Of a stretch of 43,139 nucleotides of DNA, positions 1-7,810 are shown in pieces; the stretch's first letter is position 1; the number at the start of each line of letters is the position of its first letter. The notes beneath the pieces are model-generated. The model had not been told where the DNA came from. It did no database searches and saw only the letters and a program-made list of their open reading frames with translations. This stretch comes from Austwickia sp039812465 (GTDB lineage Bacteria > Actinomycetota > Actinomycetes > Actinomycetales > Dermatophilaceae). The position numbers and the translations under genes are program-made. The stretch is from positions 1 through 43,139 of the forward strand of contig JBDIAS010000007.1 in assembly GCA_039812465.1 (NCBI GenBank). Reading direction: 5' to 3'.

Positions 1-2
1 AG

Positions 3-1772
3 AAGGTCCTCAAGGAGATCCGCACCCGCGGCGACATCATCCTGTTCATCGACGAGATCCACACCCTCGTCGGGGCGGGGGCCGCCGAGGGCGCGATCGA
101 CGCGGCGAGCATCCTCAAGCCGATGCTGGCCCGCGGCGAGCTGCAGACGGTCGGCGCGACGACGCTGGACGAGTACCGCAAGTACATCGAGAAGGACCCG
201 GCCCTGGAGCGCCGGTTCCAGCCGATCCAGGTCTCTGAGCCGACGCTGCCGCACACCATCGAGATCCTCAAGGGGCTGCGCGATCGGTACGAGGCCCACC
301 ACCGGGTGTCGTACACGGACGCGGCGCTGGTCGCGGCCGCGAACCTGGCCGACCGGTACATCAACGACCGGTTCCTGCCGGACAAGGCCATCGACCTCAT
401 CGACGAGGCGGGCGCGCGGCTGCGCATCCGCCGGATGACCGCTCCGCCGGACGTGCGCGAGTTCGACGAGAAGATCGCGCACGTGCGCCGCGAGAAGGAG
501 GCGGCGATCGACGGGCAGGACTTCGAGAAGGCCGCGAAGCTCCGCGACGACGAGAAGCAGCTCATCGACGCCAAGGCGCGCCGCGAGAAGGAGTGGAAGA
601 GCGGCGACATGGACGTGATCGCCGAGGTCGACGACGAGCTCATCGCGGAGGTGCTGGCCGCCTCGACAGGCATCCCGGTGTTCAAGCTCACCGAGGAGGA
701 GTCCGCGCGCCTGCTCAACATGGAGAACGAGCTGCACAAGCGGATCGTCGGCATGGACGACGCGATCAAGGCACTGAGCCAGGCGATCCGGCGCACCCGC
801 GCGGGCCTGAAGGACCCGCGGCGCCCGGGCGGCTCGTTCATCTTCGCCGGACCGACCGGCGTCGGCAAGACGGAGCTCGCCAAGACGCTCGCGGAGTTCC
901 TCTTCGGCGACGAGGACGCCCTGATCACGCTCGACATGTCCGAGTTCGCGGAGAAGCACACCGTGTCGCGGCTGTTCGGCTCCCCGCCCGGTTACGTCGG
1001 GTACGAGGAAGGCGGCCAGCTCACCGAGAAGGTGCGCCGCAAGCCGTTCTCGGTCGTCCTCTTCGATGAGGTCGAGAAGGCGCACGCGGACATCTTCAAC
1101 AGCCTGCTGCAGATCCTGGAGGACGGCCGTCTGACCGACTCCCAGGGCCGCGTCGTGGACTTCAAGAACACCGTCATCATCATGACCACGAACCTCGGCA
1201 CCAGGGACATCAGCAAGTCCATCGGTGGGATCGGCTTCGCCCAGGACAGCAAGGCGGGCAGCAACTACGAGCGGATGAAGAACCGAGTCACCGACGAGCT
1301 GAAGCAGCACTTCCGGCCCGAATTCCTCAACCGCGTGGACGACGTGATCGTCTTCCCGCAGCTCACGCAGGACGAGATCGTGCAGATCGTGGATCTGATG
1401 ATCGCGCGCCTGGACGAGCGGCTCCGCGACAAGGACATGGGCATCGAGCTGACCCAGGCGGCCAAGGAGCTGCTGGCGAAGAAGGGGTACGACCCCGTGC
1501 TCGGCGCTCGTCCGCTGCGCCGCGCGATCCAGCGGGACATCGAGGACATGCTCTCCGAGCAGATCCTCTACGGGCAGATCGGTGCCGGCGAGTTGGTGCT
1601 GGTCGACGTGGCCCCGGAGGGCAGTGAGTCGACGTTCACCTTCACCGGGACGCCGAAGGAACTGGAGCCGGTGCCGGTGCCCGACCACGCGCCGGGCAGT
1701 GCCAGCGAAGTGACCCCGGAGCACCTCGGCGGGGTCTCCGGCGGTGGCGGCGCTTCGGCCGAACAGGGCTGA
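3..1772 (+). CDS. clpC: ATP-dependent Clp protease ATP-binding subunit ClpC (5' end outside window)
   Basis: Partial gene: the reading frame is already open at base 3, with the Walker B region of the first AAA+ domain (IILFIDEIH) at about 36-65; the N-terminal domain and first Walker A lie upstream. A UVR-type coiled segment follows (about 465-575), then the second AAA+ module with Walker A GPTGVGKTE at 849-875 and Walker B VVLFDEVEK near 1050-1080, then the D2 small domain. This middle UVR-like region distinguishes ClpC from ClpA and ClpB. By family knowledge it is a cytoplasmic hexameric unfoldase feeding ClpP1P2, and is usually essential in actinobacteria. The tail is low complexity, Pro/Gly/Ser-rich. 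A perfect hairpin follows the stop codon. Identity is very secure. Confidence 0.97.
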   Translation, partial: KVLKEIRTRGDIILFIDEIHTLVGAGAAEGAIDAASILKPMLARGELQTVGATTLDEYRKYIEKDPALERRFQPIQVSEPTLPHTIEILKGLRDRYEAHHRVSYTDAALVAAANLADRYINDRFLPDKAIDLIDEAGARLRIRRMTAPPDVREFDEKIAHVRREKEAAIDGQDFEKAAKLRDDEKQLIDAKARREKEWKSGDMDVIAEVDDELIAEVLAASTGIPVFKLTEEESARLLNMENELHKRIVGMDDAIKALSQAIRRTRAGLKDPRRPGGSFIFAGPTGVGKTELAKTLAEFLFGDEDALITLDMSEFAEKHTVSRLFGSPPGYVGYEEGGQLTEKVRRKPFSVVLFDEVEKAHADIFNSLLQILEDGRLTDSQGRVVDFKNTVIIMTTNLGTRDISKSIGGIGFAQDSKAGSNYERMKNRVTDELKQHFRPEFLNRVDDVIVFPQLTQDEIVQIVDLMIARLDERLRDKDMGIELTQAAKELLAKKGYDPVLGARPLRRAIQRDIEDMLSEQILYGQIGAGELVLVDVAPEGSESTFTFTGTPKELEPVPVPDHAPGSASEVTPEHLGGVSGGGGASAEQG

Positions 1773-1792
1773 GGCACCTCGTACGTCCATGA

Positions 1793-1829
1793 ACCGTGGC
1801 CCCCGGCGCTCGTCGCCGGGGGCCACGGT
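1793..1829 (+). terminator. Hairpin terminator after clpC
   Basis: A perfect 16-bp inverted repeat (arms 1793-1808 and 1814-1829) with a 5-base loop begins 20 bases after the clpC stop codon. No U-tract follows, which is common for hairpin terminators in high-GC actinobacteria. The 120 bases after it hold degenerate copies of a TGTCGCGGGG-like word and no gene. Confidence 0.75.
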
Positions 1830-1978
1830 CGTGTCGCGGGGCGATGTCGCGGGAGCCGTGTCGCGGGGCCACGGTCATGTCGGGGGGACCTGGTGCGAAG
1901 CCCTGTCGCGGGGAGCCGTGGCTCTGGGGTCGTGGCGCGGGCGTTGCTAGCCTTACGCGAGAGCCCCAGCGGGGTTTC

Positions 1979-2022
1979 CCGGACGAGTGGCCCGCCGTAC
2001 CCGGTTCGACGACGGTCGAGGC
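1979..2022 (+). promoter_or_regulatory. Guanidine-III (ykkC-III) riboswitch candidate
   Basis: The stretch starts CCGGACGAG, continues with GCCGTACCCGGT at 1994-2005 and ends with a short ACGGT helix partner at 2012-2016. This order (CCGGACGAG, then GCCGUACCCGGU, then ACGG) is the conserved core I remember for the actinobacterial ykkC-III motif, a guanidine-sensing pseudoknot. Pairing of 1994-1998 with 2012-2016 is visible (one G-U). The outer helix is less perfect than in the Thermobifida reference as recalled. It ends 23 bases before a guanidinium-exporter-type SMR gene, the expected target. The switch probably acts on translation initiation, since the ribosome binding region follows directly. 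Confidence 0.82.
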
Positions 2023-2045
2023 ATGCGAAGGCATGGTGAGACGTC

Positions 2046-2360
2046 ATGGCCTGGGTGGTGCTGGTGGCCTCGGGGATGTTCGAGACCGTGTGGGCGGTGG
2101 CCCTCGCGCAGACCGACGGATTCCGTCGGGTCGTCCCTTCCGTGGTGTTCGGGGTCGCGTTGGTGATCTCGATGGCCGGGCTCGCGTACGCGTTGAAGAC
2201 CCTGCCCGTGGGCACCGCGTACGCGGTCTGGGTGGGGATCGGCGCGATCGGCACGGCGCTGTACGGGATGGTGTTCCTGGCCGAGCCCGCCACGGCCCTG
2301 CGCATCGGGTGCCTGCTGCTGATCGTCTCCGGCGTGGTGGGGCTCAAGCTCGTGCACTGA
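2046..2360 (+). CDS. gdx: SMR-family guanidinium exporter (Gdx/SugE type)
   Basis: The 104-residue protein has four hydrophobic helices, the standard length of the small multidrug resistance family. Conserved Glu13, the proton/substrate site of the family, sits in GMFETVW with Trp16, matching the Gdx/SugE subgroup rather than EmrE. Family knowledge: a dual-topology dimer in the inner membrane exchanging guanidinium for protons. The guanidine-III riboswitch candidate immediately upstream supports guanidinium as substrate rather than quaternary ammonium drugs. The ATG at 2046 is preceded by GGTGAG at 2035-2040. The gene stands alone between clpC and a convergent cupin gene. Confidence 0.93.
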   Translation: MAWVVLVASGMFETVWAVALAQTDGFRRVVPSVVFGVALVISMAGLAYALKTLPVGTAYAVWVGIGAIGTALYGMVFLAEPATALRIGCLLLIVSGVVGLKLVH

Positions 2361-2524
2361 GCCCCCCGGGGCGGGCGGGCGGTCGGGCGCGGGAGGTCGG
2401 CTCGGCCGGTCAGGCCCGGGCGATGAGATGACGCTGGCCCGCTCAAGCGCAGGCGGTCGAGCTCGGCCGGTCAGATGACGCTGGCCTCCCACGCGCGGGA
2501 GGACGAGCGCGACCGGTCGGGCAT

Positions 2525-2875
2525 TCAGTCGCCGGTTGCCTCGGTGTCGACCATCACGAGCTGCAGGTGGCACGGCGAGGTCGCCTCGACGGCGTGCCGG
2601 TCGCCGGGGGCGAGGTAGAGGACATCGCCCGCGCTCATGTCGTACGGGGTGTCCTCGACCGTGAACCGCAGCGTCCCGCTCAACACCGTGCACGCCACGG
2701 CGCGCGGGGAGGTGTGCTCAGTGAGCACCTGGCCCGCGTCGAAGGCGAACGTGACGATGCGCATGAGCGGGTTGTTGTGGAGGACACGGGACGTCGTGGC
2801 GTCCTTGGTCACCGGCAGGTCGGTCAGGACCTGCAGCGTCGCGGCGGACTCGTTGAGCGGGCTGTTCTTCGGCAT
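2525..2875 (-). CDS. Small cupin-domain protein
   Basis: The 116-residue single-domain protein has a cupin-like beta-barrel pattern: RAVACTVLSGTLRFTVED, then SAGDVLYLAPGDRHAVEA, with the conserved glycines and a histidine in the second motif. The first cupin motif keeps EHT but lacks the usual HXH, so metal binding is uncertain. I chose ATG 2875 because a TACGGT -10 box (2887 to 2882) lies 6 bases before it, giving a leaderless start; a longer frame reaches 2929 but would run through that promoter. It is convergent with gdx. Substrate and role cannot be read from the sequence. Confidence 0.75.
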   Translation of the reverse strand: MPKNSPLNESAATLQVLTDLPVTKDATTSRVLHNNPLMRIVTFAFDAGQVLTEHTSPRAVACTVLSGTLRFTVEDTPYDMSAGDVLYLAPGDRHAVEATSPCHLQLVMVDTEATGD

Positions 2876-2881
2876 GCCCCC

Positions 2882-2887
2882 ACCGTA
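2882..2887 (-). promoter_or_regulatory. -10 box of predicted leaderless cupin mRNA
   Basis: TACGGT on the minus strand ends 6 bases before the ATG at 2875, so transcription should start at or next to the start codon. No Shine-Dalgarno is needed or clearly present. Confidence 0.5.
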
Positions 2888-3041
2888 GCCGGAGCCAGCG
2901 ACCGCGGATGGGGTCCTGGGATCGCCCACGGGGTCCTGGGTTCGCGTATGGGGTCCCGTGGATGGCCGGGCCGTGGTGCGCGGAACCGGGCCGTCGTCGG
3001 CGGAAGCGGGCGTCCATCGGCTGATGGGATTCGCAGCGGGC

Positions 3042-3440
3042 TCAGGCGTCGGGGTCGCTGCAGCCGCCGCAGGTGCCGAAGACCTCCAGCACGTGCTCCA
3101 CGTCGGTGAAGCCGTGCCGATCCGCCAGCGCCGAGACCCAGGACTCGTCCTCGGGCGCCTCGATCTCGACCGTGGCGCCGCATCGGCGGCAGACCAGGTG
3201 GTGATGGTGCGCGGTCGTCGAGCAGCGCCGGTAGAGGGCCTCCCCGTCGTCCAGCCGCACCACGTCGGCGCGACCGTCCTCCACCAGCGTGGCCAGTGCG
3301 CGATAGACCGTGGCGAGGCCGACGGAGTCGCCAGCCGCGCGCAGCCTCGCGTACAGCCCCTGCGCGGAGACGAACTCCGGGGCCGCGCCCAGAGCCTCCT
3401 CGACCGCGCGGCGCTGCCGCGTCACCCGGCGCTCGACCAC
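3042..3440 (-). CDS. zur: Fur-family zinc uptake regulator Zur
   Basis: The 132-residue protein has the Fur fold: an N-terminal winged helix with the recognition-helix segment SVGLATVYRALATL (about residues 39-52), the histidine run HHHHLVCRRCG (about 77-87), and a C-terminal CGGC pair. The CXXC pairs are the usual structural zinc site. Assignment to Zur rather than Fur rests on position: it is the last gene of a znuACB operon, 15 bases after znuB, and that operon's promoter carries a Zur-like box. It should repress the operon, and so itself, when zinc is plentiful. The start is a GTG at 3440 directly after AGGA, so a start at the GTG five codons later is possible. Confidence 0.92.
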   Translation of the reverse strand: MVERRVTRQRRAVEEALGAAPEFVSAQGLYARLRAAGDSVGLATVYRALATLVEDGRADVVRLDDGEALYRRCSTTAHHHHLVCRRCGATVEIEAPEDESWVSALADRHGFTDVEHVLEVFGTCGGCSDPDA

Positions 3441-3455
3441 TCCTAACCCCTCACG

Positions 3456-4271
3456 TCACCCGTGGACCCGGTCGCGCACGAACGTGACGCTCGCGACGAC
3501 CGCGAACACGCCGACCGCGAGCACGACGATCGACGCGCCGGAGGGGGTGTTCAGGTAGTACGACCCGGCCACGCCCAGCAGCGCGCACGCGATCCCGAGC
3601 ACCGTAGCGATCGCCATGCCGGAGCGGAAGCTGCGGGCCACGAGCTGGCTGGTGGCGTTGGGTACGATCATGAGCGCGCTGATCAGCAGCAACCCGACCA
3701 CCCGCATCGACAGCACGACCGTGACGGCGGTGAGGATCGCGAGCGTCAGGTTGAGGGTGGTGACGGGCAGGCCGACGGCCTTGCAGTACTCCTCGTCGTT
3801 CGCGACGGCGAACAGCCGCTGCCGCAGCACGAGCGTCGTGGTGAGGACCACGGCGGCGAGCACGGCGAATGCGGCCAGGTCGGTCGCGGTCGTGGTGGTG
3901 ATCGCGCCGAAGAGGTACGCGGTCAGGGTGGACGCTCCGGACGGGGCGCGGGACATCAGCAGCACGCCGAGGGCGATGCCCCCGTAGAACATGATCGCCA
4001 GGGCGGCGTCGCCGCTGGTCCGGCCCCCGGCGCGCACCAGCTCGATCGCCACCGCGCAGACCACTGCCACGACCAGGGCGGTCAGCACCGGCTGCTGCCC
4101 GGTCAGCACACCGATCGCCACGCCGGCGAGGGCCACGTGCCCCATCCCGTCCCCGATGAGCGAGAGCCGCCGCTGCACGAGGAACACCCCGACGAGCGGG
4201 GCGGCGCAGCCGACGAGGAGGGCCGCCAGGAGGGCGCGCTGCATGAAGTCGTACGAGAGCATCTCGGGCAT
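3456..4271 (-). CDS. znuB: Zinc ABC transporter permease ZnuB
   Basis: A hydrophobic 271-residue protein of the ABC-3 family with seven to eight predicted membrane helices and the family signature around LSLIGDGMGHVALAGVA (about residues 35-51). It forms the membrane channel for the zinc transporter with ZnuC and ZnuA. ATG 4271 overlaps the znuC stop by one base; a GTG one codon earlier (4274) would give a four-base overlap and is equally possible. zur follows 15 bases downstream. Manganese rather than zinc cannot be excluded by the permease alone, but the His-rich ZnuA loop and the linked zur favour zinc. Confidence 0.92.
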   Translation of the reverse strand: MPEMLSYDFMQRALLAALLVGCAAPLVGVFLVQRRLSLIGDGMGHVALAGVAIGVLTGQQPVLTALVVAVVCAVAIELVRAGGRTSGDAALAIMFYGGIALGVLLMSRAPSGASTLTAYLFGAITTTTATDLAAFAVLAAVVLTTTLVLRQRLFAVANDEEYCKAVGLPVTTLNLTLAILTAVTVVLSMRVVGLLLISALMIVPNATSQLVARSFRSGMAIATVLGIACALLGVAGSYYLNTPSGASIVVLAVGVFAVVASVTFVRDRVHG

Positions 4272-5173
4272 CACATCTCCCCGAGCGGCAGGCGCAGGTC
4301 GCGCAGCGGGACGCCGGCGCGCGGGATCTCGTGCGGTTCGGGGACCTCGTCGAGCTCGTGGTGGTCGCAGTGGTGCAGCGCGCCGGGCGCCGACGAGGAC
4401 AGGGCGTGCGGCGGGCCGTCGTAGACGATCCGGCCGGTCTCCATCACCACGACGCGGTCGACCGCGCCGTCCAGCGCCTCGAGCTCGTGGGTGACCGTGA
4501 GGATCGTGACCCCGTTGGCGGCAAGGCGCCGCATCACCGACGCGATGACGCGCTGGTGTTCCTCGTCCACCCCGGCGGTCGGCTCGTCCATGATGAGGAG
4601 CTCCGGTTGCGAGGCCAGGGCGCGCGCCACGAGGACCCTTCGTTGTTGGCCGCCGGAGAGGTGGGTGACGTCCTGGCGCTGCAGGCCGCCGAGGCCGACG
4701 AGGTCAAGTGCCTCCGCGACGATCTCCCGGTCGCGGGCCCGCGACCGGGCCCACAAGGGCCGTCGCGGGAGCCGCCCGATCGTGACGATCTCCTCGACGG
4801 TGGCGACCACCGCGGTGGACAGGGTGTGCCGTTGCGGGACGTACCCGATCCGGCCGCGCCGGGTCAGCCGGTCCGGTCGCTCGCCGAGGATTTCGACGCT
4901 CCCGCCGAGGTGCTCGTTCAGCCCGAGCAGGCCGCGCACGAGGGTGGATTTGCCGCAGCCGTTGGGCCCGAGGAGCGCTAGCGACTGCCCCTGGAGCAGC
5001 GCCAGGTCCAGGCCCTGCACGATCGGCGTCCCGGCGTAGCCGAAGCTGGCGTCCCGCAGCTCGAACACCGTCCTGCGCGAGGCCGGGTGCTCGCCGCGCC
5101 CGCCCGCCCGTGGCTCGGGCGGGGACGCGGGGGCGGGCGACGGCGTGGCCGCCGGGCGGGCGGGGGAACTCAC
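4271..5173 (-). CDS. znuC: Zinc ABC transporter ATP-binding protein ZnuC
   Basis: This ABC ATPase of 300 residues has Walker A GPNGCGKST at 69-77, signature LSGGQ at 172-176 and Walker B LLIMDE at 192-197 followed by PTAGVD. It powers zinc import through ZnuB. The start is a GTG at 5173 that overlaps the znuA stop by four bases (GTGA), which indicates translational coupling. The first 34 residues are a Pro/Ala-rich extension before the nucleotide-binding domain, unusual for ZnuC. An internal GTG at residue 36 would remove it, but has no overlap support. Confidence 0.93.
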   Translation of the reverse strand: MSSPARPAATPSPAPASPPEPRAGGRGEHPASRRTVFELRDASFGYAGTPIVQGLDLALLQGQSLALLGPNGCGKSTLVRGLLGLNEHLGGSVEILGERPDRLTRRGRIGYVPQRHTLSTAVVATVEEIVTIGRLPRRPLWARSRARDREIVAEALDLVGLGGLQRQDVTHLSGGQQRRVLVARALASQPELLIMDEPTAGVDEEHQRVIASVMRRLAANGVTILTVTHELEALDGAVDRVVVMETGRIVYDGPPHALSSSAPGALHHCDHHELDEVPEPHEIPRAGVPLRDLRLPLGEM

Positions 5174-6120
5174 GGGCAGGGCTGGCCCTTCTTGAGGGTG
5201 GCGAGGTTCGCGCGCATGATCTCAAGGTAGTTCTTGCCCGCCGAGGCCTCGGACAAGCCCTCGATGGGGTCGAGGACCGCGGTGGCCGCGCCGCTCTCCC
5301 GCGCGACCGTCTGCGCGATCGCGGGGTTGATGAGGGTCTCCGTGTAGATCGTCTTGACGGAGTTGGCGCGGACGAAGGTGGTGATCTCGGCCATCCGGGC
5401 GGCGCTGGGCTCCTGCTCGGGGGACAGGCCGGCGATGGGGTGCTGCGTGAGGCCGTACCGGTCGGCGAGATAGCCGAACGCCGCGTGGGCGGTCACCAGG
5501 GTCTTGTTGGTGCACGACGCCAGCCCCTGCGTCAGCTCCCGGTCCAGGGCGTTGAGGTCGGTCAGGAGCGCGGTCGCGTTGCGCTGGTAGTCGGCCTTGT
5601 GCGCGGGATCGACCTCGCCCAGCTTGCTGGCCAGGGCGATCACCACGGCCCCGTACCGGATGGGATCGAGCCAGAAGTGCGGGTCCTTGCCCGATTCCTG
5701 CGCGGCGTGGTCGGTCCCCTCGTGCCCGTGGTCGCCGTGGTCGTCCGTGTCCGCCGCCGACAGGGACAGGTCGGCCTCGGGGCTCACGTCGTACGCGTTC
5801 CGGCCGCCCGAGTCCGAGATCGCGCGATCGAGGGCGGGCTGGACGCCCTTGACGTAGACCGAGAGGCCAGCCTCGCGCACCTTCGCCACGTCGGCGGGGG
5901 CCAGCTCCAGGTCGTGCGGCTCGGCGCCCGGCCGGACCAGGTTGGTGACCTCCACGTGGTCCCCACCAACCCGCTGGGCCGCGTACTCCAGCGGGTAGAA
6001 GCCCGCGACGACCTTGACCTTGCCCGGGGACTCGGAGCTGGCGGGGGTTTCGGCTCCGCAGGCGGCGAGGGCGAGACCCGTGGCGGTGAGCGCGGCGAGC
6101 GCGGTGAGGGGGCGTTTCAT
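5170..6120 (-). CDS. znuA: Zinc ABC transporter substrate-binding lipoprotein ZnuA
   Basis: The 316-residue protein has a lipoprotein signal peptide with lipobox LAAC (Cys21). It belongs to the TroA/ZnuA cluster A-I: PHDLE, then an Asp/His/Glu-rich loop (DTDDHGDHGHEGTDHA, about residues 120-135), then DPHFWLDP, VTAHAAFGYLADRYGL and a final IYTETLINP. The His-rich loop is typical of zinc rather than manganese binders. It captures zinc outside the membrane and delivers it to ZnuB. It is first of four genes; znuC overlaps its end by four bases. A TAGCGT -10 lies 7 bases before ATG 6120 and a Zur-like palindrome lies just upstream of it. Confidence 0.95.
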   Translation of the reverse strand: MKRPLTALAALTATGLALAACGAETPASSESPGKVKVVAGFYPLEYAAQRVGGDHVEVTNLVRPGAEPHDLELAPADVAKVREAGLSVYVKGVQPALDRAISDSGGRNAYDVSPEADLSLSAADTDDHGDHGHEGTDHAAQESGKDPHFWLDPIRYGAVVIALASKLGEVDPAHKADYQRNATALLTDLNALDRELTQGLASCTNKTLVTAHAAFGYLADRYGLTQHPIAGLSPEQEPSAARMAEITTFVRANSVKTIYTETLINPAIAQTVARESGAATAVLDPIEGLSEASAGKNYLEIMRANLATLKKGQPCP

Positions 6121-6127
6121 GGCGGCG

Positions 6128-6155
6128 ACGCTACGCTAATTGAAATTCATTGTCA
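6128..6155 (-). promoter_or_regulatory. znuA promoter with Zur-like operator
   Basis: Bases 6141-6155 read TGAAATTCATTGTCA on the plus strand, an imperfect 7-1-7 palindrome close to the Fur/Zur-type TGAAAATNATTTTCA pattern. On the minus strand the -10 candidate TAGCGT (6133 to 6128) ends 7 bases before the znuA ATG, predicting a leaderless mRNA; TAGCGT is duplicated in tandem from 6138. The box sits in the spacer and -35 area, where a bound repressor would exclude RNA polymerase. This is the most AT-rich spot in the area. Confidence 0.75.
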
Positions 6156-6256
6156 TGTTCGCTGCGTGTGGCGGGCCCGGGCCGGTCGCCGTCGGGGACC
6201 CGGGCCGGGACACCTCGCGTCGACAGTCGCGAGCGGCCGGTGGCACCCTGGGGGGC

Positions 6257-7090
6257 ATGGACACCGCCCTGCAGCGACGCATCATCTACGAGCTCGAGGT
6301 GATCGACCCGGCGACGTTCGACCCGGCCGCCGAGGCGGAGCGCCGGGTCGAGTTCCTCGCCGAGTACCTGCGTCGTACGGGTGCGGGCGGCTACGTCCTC
6401 GGCATCTCCGGCGGCGTCGACTCGACCGCCGGCGGGCGCCTGTGCCAGCTCGCCTGCGAGCGCGTCCGGGCGCAGGGCGGCGCGGCCGAGTTCGTCGCCG
6501 TACGAATGCCGTACGGCCGTCAGGCCGACGAGACCGACGCCCAAGCCGCGTTGGACTTCATCCGCCCCGACCGTGTCGTGACCGTCGACATCAAGCCCGG
6601 CGTGGACGCCCTCTGGGAGGCCAGCGTGGCGGGGGGGATGCCCATCGGATCGGCGCACGACGACTTCGTCAAGGGCAACGTGAAGGCGCGGGCGCGGATG
6701 GTGGTGCAGTACGCGATCGCCGGGGTGCAGGGGCTCCTGGTGGTGGGGACCGACCAGGCCGCGGAGGCCGTCGTGGGCTTCTACACCAAGCACGGCGACG
6801 GCGCCTGCGACCTGACGCCGTTGGCCGGTCTGCCGAAGCGGCGCGTCCGCGAGATCCTGGCGTACCTCGGCGCCTCCGAGGCGCTCGTCGAGAAGGTGCC
6901 GACCGCGGATCTGGAGGACGACCGGCCGCTCATCGCCGACGAGGTGGCGCTCGGCGTCCGCTATTCCGAGGTCGACGACTTCCTGGAGGGCCAGGAGGTC
7001 TCGCCGGAGGCGGAGGCGACGATCGTGGGGTGGTACCACCGCACCGCCCACAAGCGCGCGATGCCGGTCACGCCCGGCCGTCCTGCGTGA
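6257..7090 (+). CDS. nadE: Ammonia-dependent NAD+ synthetase
   Basis: The 277-residue protein has the PP-loop ATP motif SGGVDST at residues 51-57, and GTDQAAEAVVGFYTKHGDG and LPKRRVREIL typical of NadE. There is no N-terminal glutaminase (nitrilase) domain, so by family it uses free ammonia to amidate deamido-NAD+. That is notable because many actinobacteria, including mycobacteria, use the longer glutamine-dependent form. ATG 6257 follows a G-rich stretch; the open frame continues upstream to 6140 but would run over the znuA promoter. It is divergent from znuA and overlaps argA by four bases. Confidence 0.93.
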   Translation: MDTALQRRIIYELEVIDPATFDPAAEAERRVEFLAEYLRRTGAGGYVLGISGGVDSTAGGRLCQLACERVRAQGGAAEFVAVRMPYGRQADETDAQAALDFIRPDRVVTVDIKPGVDALWEASVAGGMPIGSAHDDFVKGNVKARARMVVQYAIAGVQGLLVVGTDQAAEAVVGFYTKHGDGACDLTPLAGLPKRRVREILAYLGASEALVEKVPTADLEDDRPLIADEVALGVRYSEVDDFLEGQEVSPEAEATIVGWYHRTAHKRAMPVTPGRPA

Positions 7091-7719
7091 GCGTCGGGGA
7101 GGAGTACGCGGTGGCCGGGGCCGAGCCGCCCGAGCCGACCGGATCGACCGAGGTGACCGAGCCGACCGAGGCGAGCGGACCGACGGAGGCGAGCGGACCG
7201 ACGGAGGCGGGCATCGCCGGGATCGACGTGGTCCCTGCCCGGACGAAGGACGTGCCCGCGATCCGCGCGCTCGTCTCGCCCTACGCCGAGCAGAGGGTCC
7301 TGATCAGCAAGGACGTCGTCACCTACTACGAGGCGGTCCCCGAGTTCCGGGTCGCCAAGGACGCGGCCACCGGGGAGGTGCTCGGCTGCGGGGCGCTGCA
7401 CGTCATGTGGGAGGACCTCGCCGAGATCCGTACGCTGGCCGTGGCCCGCTCCGCCCGCGGGCGGGGCGTCGGGGGAGTGCTGGTCGAGCGACTGCTGGAC
7501 GACGCCCGCGCGCTCGGGGTGGCCCGCGTCTTCTGCCTCACCTTCGAGACGCGGTTTTTCTCGGCTCACGGCTTCGAGCCGATCGAGGGTCAGGCGGTGG
7601 ATCCGGAGGTGTACGCGCAGCTGCTGCGCAGCTACGACGAGGGGGTGGCCGAGTTCCTGGACCTGGAACGCGTGAAGCCCAACACGCTCGGCAACGCGCG
7701 GATGCTGCGCGTCCTGTGA
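7087..7719 (+). CDS. argA: Amino-acid N-acetyltransferase (N-acetylglutamate synthase, Rv2747-type)
   Basis: The C-terminal 170 residues form a GNAT domain with LGCGALHVMWEDLAEIRTLAV, the acetyl-CoA loop RGRGVGG, and AEFLDLERVKPNTLGNARMLRVL. This matches my memory of the short actinobacterial N-acetylglutamate synthase (M. tuberculosis Rv2747), which makes the first intermediate of arginine synthesis. The start is GTG 7087, overlapping the nadE stop as GTGA. About 45 N-terminal residues are a Pro/Thr/Glu repeat (units like EPTEASGPTEASG) that is not part of the fold. The stop codon is inside a 13-base tandem repeat. Confidence 0.85.
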   Translation: MSVGEEYAVAGAEPPEPTGSTEVTEPTEASGPTEASGPTEAGIAGIDVVPARTKDVPAIRALVSPYAEQRVLISKDVVTYYEAVPEFRVAKDAATGEVLGCGALHVMWEDLAEIRTLAVARSARGRGVGGVLVERLLDDARALGVARVFCLTFETRFFSAHGFEPIEGQAVDPEVYAQLLRSYDEGVAEFLDLERVKPNTLGNARMLRVL

Positions 7720-7747
7720 CCGCGTCCTGTGACCGCGTCCTGTGACG
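7709..7747 (+). repeat. 13-base tandem repeat over the argA stop codon
   Basis: Three copies of GCGTCCTGTGACC (the last ends in G) run head to tail; the first contains the argA stop TGA. Because 13 is not a multiple of three, copy-number changes would not extend the protein in one frame. Related words recur to about 7800. Confidence 0.8.
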
Positions 7748-7810
7748 GCATCGCTAGGAGCCACATCCCGCGACCGCATCGTGTGAGCCGCCTCCTGTGA
7801 GCGCGCAGCC

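Noticed and set aside
1744..2046. Small rightward frames between clpC and gdx
   Set aside because: They cover a terminator hairpin and the riboswitch and are Arg/Gly-rich noise.
5110..7719. Very long rightward open frame ending in the argA gene
   Set aside because: Before 7087 it lies antisense to znuA and out of frame with nadE and translates to low-complexity Gly/Arg sequence; only the part from GTG 7087 matches a family.
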